Shown here: piece after piece, positions 59,933-64,000 of the stretch
How positions within the stretch are numbered: position 1 is the first letter of the stretch
Layout: every line of letters starts with the position of its first letter
Source of the DNA: Acidianus ambivalens
Lineage (GTDB): Archaea > Thermoproteota > Thermoprotei_A > Sulfolobales > Sulfolobaceae
DNA length: 64,000 nt
Assembly (NCBI RefSeq): GCF_009729015.1
Contig: NZ_CP045482.1
Location: 1,980,001-2,044,000, forward strand
Direction: 5' to 3'
Made by a program: the position numbers and the translations under genes
Notes under the pieces: generated by a model
Told to the model about the DNA's origin: nothing
Seen by the model: the letters and a program-made list of their open reading frames with translations, nothing else
The model's database searches: none

Positions 59933-60975
59933 TTAAAATCTCAGCCTTAGCTAGTCACTCGGCTTTAGATGTATTTGATGGGGCTAAGGACGAAGGTTTT
60001 AGCACAATTGCGTTATGTAAGAAAGGGAGAGAAAGACCATATTTAGAGTTTAAAAGAATAGTAGACGAATGTATTTTACTAAACGATTTTAAAGAAATAC
60101 CGTCAGAAAGCGTTCAACAAAAACTAATTTCTGAAAATGCAATTATAGTACCAAATAGAAGTCTTGCTGTTTATGTTGGTTACGATAATCTAGAGAATAT
60201 GAAGGTAAAATTTTTTGGTAATAGAAAAATGCTTAGATGGGAAGAAAGAAAGGGCGAAAAGAACTATTATAAATTGTTAGACAAAGCAAAAATTAGAAGA
60301 CCTAGAATTTATACTCCAGATAATATAGATTCTGCGGTTATAGTAAAACTTCCAGAATCAAAAAGACGTGTAGAAAGAGGATTCTTTTTTGCTAAGAATA
60401 AGGAAGATTTTGATAAAAAACTAGAGGAACTAGAAAAGGACGGAATAATAGATGAAGAAAGCATAAAGGAAATGGTAATAGAAGAATTCATATTAGGAGC
60501 ATATTTTAATGTTAATTATTTCTATAGTCCTATTTTCAATAGGACAGAAATTATTAGTATAGATAGAAGAATACAAAGTGATTGGGACGAATTCTATAAA
60601 CTACCTGCTGATATTCAACTTAGTTTAAATAGAACTCCTAGACTTATAGAAGTTGGCCACGAGCCAGCTACTATAAGAGAAAGCTTACTTGAGAAGTTGT
60701 TTGAAATAGGATATGCGTTTGTAGAAGCTACACAAAAACTTGAACCGCCTGGAATAATAGGTCCTTTTACTTTACAGCTTTCAGTAACTCCAGGCTTAGA
60801 TATAGTAGTTTTTGACGTGGCACCAAGAATTGGCGGAGGAACTAATGCTTATATGGGGATAGGTAGTCAATATTCGAAGCTATATTTCGGCAAACCAATA
60901 AGTTTAGGTAGAAGGATAGCTATAGAAATTAAAGAAGCTATGAATAGGTCATTAGAAGAGAAGGTTATTTTTTAA
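59929..60975 (+). CDS. PurP paralogue, copy 2
   Basis: This 348-residue paralogue has 'SALASHSALDVFDGAKDEGF', 'IIVPNRSLAVYVGYDNLE' and 'VIEEFILGAYFNVNYFYSPI', ending 'IGGGTNAYMGIGSQYSKLYF'. The phosphate loop differs from copy 1: 'LPESKRRVERGFFFAKNKE' replaces 'GAKGGKGYF', and 'VPNRSLAVY' replaces 'IPHGSLIEY' (His lost). It may therefore have another substrate or act as a partner of copy 1. It uses a TTG start at 59929 overlapping the copy 1 stop (TTGA), so the two are coupled. Duplicate PurP genes occur in several archaea. Confidence 0.85.
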   Translation: MIKISALASHSALDVFDGAKDEGFSTIALCKKGRERPYLEFKRIVDECILLNDFKEIPSESVQQKLISENAIIVPNRSLAVYVGYDNLENMKVKFFGNRKMLRWEERKGEKNYYKLLDKAKIRRPRIYTPDNIDSAVIVKLPESKRRVERGFFFAKNKEDFDKKLEELEKDGIIDEESIKEMVIEEFILGAYFNVNYFYSPIFNRTEIISIDRRIQSDWDEFYKLPADIQLSLNRTPRLIEVGHEPATIRESLLEKLFEIGYAFVEATQKLEPPGIIGPFTLQLSVTPGLDIVVFDVAPRIGGGTNAYMGIGSQYSKLYFGKPISLGRRIAIEIKEAMNRSLEEKVIF

Positions 60976-61054
60976 TTATAAATTAATCGTAAATACTACA
61001 TATTTAAACGCTCTAAGAATATGCATTGATAATTATAGATTGCCATTAGAGAAT

Positions 61055-61066
61055 TTTTTATATCTT
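61055..61066 (+). promoter_or_regulatory. TATA box of purA
   Basis: 'TTTTTTATATCT' lies 29-40 bases before the purA ATG (61095). The 119-base gap after the second purP gene also contains a GGTG ribosome binding site right before the start, so purA probably has both its own promoter and a short leader. Confidence 0.5.
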
Positions 61067-61094
61067 GAGAGCATATTTACAAAAACGGTGTTAA

Positions 61095-62108
61095 ATGCTT
61101 AATATTCTTGTTGGCGGATTCTACGGAGACGAAGGTAAAGGTAAAATAGCATCTTACTTATCACTTAAGGATTCACCACATATTGCTGTAAGAACAGGAT
61201 CTATGAATGCAGGGCACACTGTATGTTATAATAATAATAAATGGAAAATAAGGATAATTCCTTCAGCATTTGTAAATAAATCTACTAAACTAATGCTTGG
61301 GCCAGGTGCATTAACTTCTATAACGGAATTAATTAAGGAACTTAAGGAAACAAACTCAGAAGATAGATTCTTCATGGATTATCACGTAGGTATCATAACT
61401 GAAAAAGAGATTTATGAAGAAAGAAATGATGAAAACCTAATGAAATCAGTAGGGAGTACAGGGCAAGGAGTAGGATACGCTGAAGCAAAAAGGATATTAA
61501 GAATATTAAAGCTTGCAAAAGATTATCCAGAGCTTTCAAAATATACAATAGATGTGCCTAATACATTAATTGAAGAAATAGAAAAAGGAAGTGAAATCTT
61601 AGCTGAAGGGACTCAAGGTACATATTTAAGTTTGTATCATGGCGAATATCCTTATGTAACTAGTAGGAATACTACTTCGTCTGGCATACTTAGCGAGATA
61701 GGAATAGGACCAAAATATGTAAAAGATATAATAATTGTATTTAAATCATTTGTAACTAGAGTAGGGAATGGTCCATTAGAAGGAGAGTTAAGCGAAGAAG
61801 AAGCCGAAAAATTAGGTCTAATTGAAATTGCAACTGTAACTGGAAGAAAGAGAAGAGTTGCACCATTTAATGTCAAATTAGCAAAGAAAGCAATTCAATT
61901 AAATACAGCAACACAAATTGCAATAACAAAGCTGGATGCGTTATTTAAGGATGCGTATAAAGTAAGAGAGTACGAAAAATTACCTAACGAAGCCAAAAAA
62001 TGGATAGAAGATCTAGAGGATCAACTTAAAGTGCCAATAACTCTCATAGGTACTGGAGAAGATGCTATGGACACAATAGATCTTAGAAAAGAGAAATTGG
62101 GTGAGTAA
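61095..62108 (+). CDS. purA: Adenylosuccinate synthetase
   Basis: PurA converts IMP and aspartate to adenylosuccinate with GTP. The 337-residue form is short, as in archaea (bacterial enzymes about 430). Motifs are 'VGGFYGDEGKGKIASYL', 'RTGSMNAGHTV', 'LAEGTQGTYLSLYHGEYPYV' and 'VTGRKRRVAPFN'. With purB it completes AMP synthesis. Its stop lies one base before the ATG of the FAD-dependent dehydrogenase gene. Confidence 0.95.
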   Translation: MLNILVGGFYGDEGKGKIASYLSLKDSPHIAVRTGSMNAGHTVCYNNNKWKIRIIPSAFVNKSTKLMLGPGALTSITELIKELKETNSEDRFFMDYHVGIITEKEIYEERNDENLMKSVGSTGQGVGYAEAKRILRILKLAKDYPELSKYTIDVPNTLIEEIEKGSEILAEGTQGTYLSLYHGEYPYVTSRNTTSSGILSEIGIGPKYVKDIIIVFKSFVTRVGNGPLEGELSEEEAEKLGLIEIATVTGRKRRVAPFNVKLAKKAIQLNTATQIAITKLDALFKDAYKVREYEKLPNEAKKWIEDLEDQLKVPITLIGTGEDAMDTIDLRKEKLGE

Positions 62109-62109
62109 A

Positions 62110-63513
62110 ATGATGTATGATGTAGTAATAATTGGTGGCGGACCAGCAGGTTTATTTGCTGCATACGAATTAGCAAACGCTTTACAAGGAAAATCTGATT
62201 ATAAAATATTACTCGTTGATAAAGGAGTCAGAGCCTCTAAAAGATCTTGTCCGCTATTAACTCCTAAAGAAAAGTGTACTTTTTGCAACCCTTGCCATAT
62301 AAATTACGGTATTGGTGGCGCAGGAACATTTAGCAGTGGTATAATAAATCTAAGGCCAGATATAGGAGGAGATTTACACGAACTTATGCGTAGCTGGGAC
62401 GCTGCACAGCAGCTAATAAATTACGTAGATGAAATCTTTGTAAAATTTGGAGCCCCAAAAGATAGGCTATTTAAACCAGACCCAGAGAAGACAAAGGAAA
62501 TTCAAAAGAAAGCTGCAAAAGTCGGTGCAGAATTTGTACCAATAGTTCAAAGACATATAGGAACCGATAAAAGCCCACAAGTGATAGAAAATTTAACTAA
62601 CTATATTGAGCAAAATGGAATAAAAATTTCTGAATTAACAGACGTCTATCAGATAGAAAAAACCGGAAACTCGTTTAACCTAAAAACTAGTAAAGGCGAA
62701 ATAGAGTCAAAGATAGTCCTAGTAGCACCAGGTAGAGCTGGAGCAAAATGGTTTTATGAGCAAACTAAGAGATTAGGTGTTGACACTGTTCCAGGTCCAT
62801 TAGATATAGGTGTAAGAGTTGAAGTAGAGTCTTTCGTTATGGACGAACTAACATCCGCGGTATGGGATCCAAAAATTATTATGTACTCTAAAAAGTATGA
62901 TGATAAAGTTAGAACGTTCTGCGTTAATCCAAGAGGTTTTATAATGAAAGAAGTCTATGATGACGGAACCATAGGGGTAAATGGAGAAACGTATGTTGAT
63001 AGAAAGAGTAATAATACCAATTTTGCGTTCCTCGCTACAATAAAACTTTCTGATCCCTTAGAAGATACAATAGAATATGGTAAAAGCATTGCTAGACTTA
63101 TGACAAGACTTGGAGGAGAAAAACCAATACTTCAACGCCTTATAGATTTTGAGAAAGGTAGAAGAAGCACTTGGGAGAGAATAAATAGATCTACTGTTAA
63201 GCCTACTCTTAGAGACGTTACTCCAGGAGATATAAGCATGGGACTTCCGTATAGAATAATTTCAGACCTAATAGAAGGGTTAGAAAGATTAGATAATATA
63301 GCCTCTGGTATATACTCTTCAAATACTTTACTTTATGCACCGGAAATCAAGTATTATAGTGTGAAGACAGTAGTAGATAGCAACATGGAGACCGTAGTAG
63401 ATAATTTATTTGTAGCCGGTGATGGAGCAGGGTTATCAAGAGGAATAAATGTAGCCGCTGCTACCGGAATACTGGCGGCAAGAGGAATTATAAATAAACT
63501 GGGTTTAAGCTAA
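62110..63513 (+). CDS. FAD-dependent dehydrogenase (COG2509-like)
   Basis: The 467-residue flavoprotein starts with the dinucleotide fold 'YDVVIIGGGPAGLFAAYELA'. A cysteine-rich loop follows ('CPLLTPKEKCTFCNPCHINY'), then 'GIGGAGTFSSGIINLRPDIG', and the C-terminal FAD motif 'NLFVAGDGAGLSRGINVAAA'. This matches the uncharacterised FAD-dependent dehydrogenases of COG2509; the substrate is unknown. The ATG at 62110 follows GGTGAGTAAA, whose last bases are the purA stop, so it is cotranscribed with purA. Confidence 0.85.
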   Translation: MMYDVVIIGGGPAGLFAAYELANALQGKSDYKILLVDKGVRASKRSCPLLTPKEKCTFCNPCHINYGIGGAGTFSSGIINLRPDIGGDLHELMRSWDAAQQLINYVDEIFVKFGAPKDRLFKPDPEKTKEIQKKAAKVGAEFVPIVQRHIGTDKSPQVIENLTNYIEQNGIKISELTDVYQIEKTGNSFNLKTSKGEIESKIVLVAPGRAGAKWFYEQTKRLGVDTVPGPLDIGVRVEVESFVMDELTSAVWDPKIIMYSKKYDDKVRTFCVNPRGFIMKEVYDDGTIGVNGETYVDRKSNNTNFAFLATIKLSDPLEDTIEYGKSIARLMTRLGGEKPILQRLIDFEKGRRSTWERINRSTVKPTLRDVTPGDISMGLPYRIISDLIEGLERLDNIASGIYSSNTLLYAPEIKYYSVKTVVDSNMETVVDNLFVAGDGAGLSRGINVAAATGILAARGIINKLGLS

Positions 63514-63545
63514 CGTTTTTTATTTCAGACTGAAAAGAACTATAT

Positions 63546-64000
63546 ATGCAGTTAGATGAAGTTGATAAAAACCTACTCATGGAATTAGAGTATCATTTCC
63601 CTTATTCCCCTACTCCATTCTATGAGATTTCTAGAAGACTAGGTATTTCAGAAGACAAAACAATAGATAGGATAAAAAAGCTTGTTGATGAAGAGATAAT
63701 AAAAAGAATTGGTATGTACATAAACTTTAGAGCTAAAGGTATGGATGGCGCATTAGTTGCAGCACAAATTCCTTTAGAAAACCTCGAAAAGTATAGAAGA
63801 ATCGCTTTGGGAATTAGAGAATTAACTCATAATTTCATAAGAAATCATCCAAAATACAATGTGTGGTTTGTTATAAAAGCTGAGAATAGAGAAAAACTAG
63901 ATTCTAACATAAAGAACTTAATGGAAGAAGTTAATGCAAAAGATTACATAATACTATATTCCAAAAAATCACTAAAATTAAGTGTAAAATATGATATAAT
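63546..64000 (+). CDS. Siroheme decarboxylase subunit (AhbA/AhbB, Lrp-like), C-terminus outside the window
   Basis: The 151 visible codons begin MQLDEVDKNLLMELEYHFPY with an AsnC/Lrp-type helix-turn-helix ('FYEISRRLGISEDKTIDRIK'). The ferredoxin-like part carries the AhbA/AhbB family signature 'THNFIRNHPKYNVWFVIKAE'. These paralogues decarboxylate siroheme to didecarboxysiroheme in the archaeal heme pathway. The subunit (A or B) cannot be assigned, and the 3' end is cut by the window edge. The ATG is 32 bases after the dehydrogenase gene, behind a TATA-like stretch. Confidence 0.8.
   Translation, partial: MQLDEVDKNLLMELEYHFPYSPTPFYEISRRLGISEDKTIDRIKKLVDEEIIKRIGMYINFRAKGMDGALVAAQIPLENLEKYRRIALGIRELTHNFIRNHPKYNVWFVIKAENREKLDSNIKNLMEEVNAKDYIILYSKKSLKLSVKYDI

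Overview
The window is chromosomal DNA from a thermoacidophilic crenarchaeon of the order Sulfolobales. The markers are a reverse gyrase, two distinct PCNA paralogues, the lineage-specific RNA polymerase subunit Rpo13, a tetraether lipid synthase, an interrupted cbf5 gene, introns in tRNA genes, AT-rich sequence, and promoters with a TATA box about 25 bases before leaderless starts. GGTG(A)-type ribosome binding sites occur inside operons. The genus is not certain; Acidianus, Sulfurisphaera or a close relative would fit.

Layout: 1-2.1 kb holds a ribbon-helix-helix fragment, a TrmB regulator, rps25e and a nitrilase-fold protein that has lost its catalytic residues. 2.1-9.4 kb holds reverse gyrase (minus strand), diverging from cdc48-apgM; a compact C/D box sRNA overlaps the apgM stop codon. 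9.4-13 kb is an information-processing operon on the minus strand (rps6e, aIF2-gamma, PIN protein, rpo7, spt4, GTP-dependent dephospho-CoA kinase). 13-19.7 kb holds cbiX, RNase HI, rps15, a split MetE pair with PCNA3, cbiA and two membrane proteins. 19.7-23.1 kb is a riboflavin operon (ribB, ribC, ribH, GTP cyclohydrolase III, amidohydrolase). 23-28.5 kb holds PCNA1, rpo13, a membrane-anchored HerA-like ATPase and an Lhr-type helicase. 28.5-30.6 kb holds rpl14e, cbf5 with a 20-nt BHB intron, a methyltransferase and tRNA-Ser(UGA).

30.6-34.3 kb is the only accessory-looking stretch. It is gene-poor and lies between two nearly identical tRNA-Ser genes in inverted orientation. It holds a VapBC toxin-antitoxin pair behind a palindromic operator, two hairpin-forming inverted repeats, tRNA-Asp, two unrecognised small genes and a decayed cysteine-rich gene whose codon use differs from its surroundings.

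34.3-46 kb is the fused str/rpo super-operon (rpo5, rpoB, rpo1N, rpo1C, rpl30e, nusA-like, rps12, rps7, tuf, rps10, then tRNA-Ser(GGA)), interrupted by a bifunctional-nuclease-domain gene on the opposite strand. 46-52.5 kb holds malic enzyme, aIF5B, ndk, rpl24e, rps28e, upp, cdd and gatB. 52.5-54.6 kb is an operon of an HTH-phosphoribosyltransferase, a metallo-beta-lactamase-like protein without metal ligands, a cysteine-rich miniprotein and the riboflavin-pathway reductase. 54.6-57.4 kb holds the tetraether synthase gene, preceded by a palindrome, and thiL. 57.4-64 kb holds tRNA-Thr(CGU) squeezed between purB and thiL, a purine cluster (purB, two purP genes, purA), an FAD-dependent dehydrogenase and the start of a siroheme decarboxylase gene.

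The pathways that stand out are de novo AMP synthesis, archaeal riboflavin synthesis (every step visible except the formamide hydrolase and the deaminase) and the core transcription/translation machinery. No CRISPR array, intact transposon or rRNA gene was seen.
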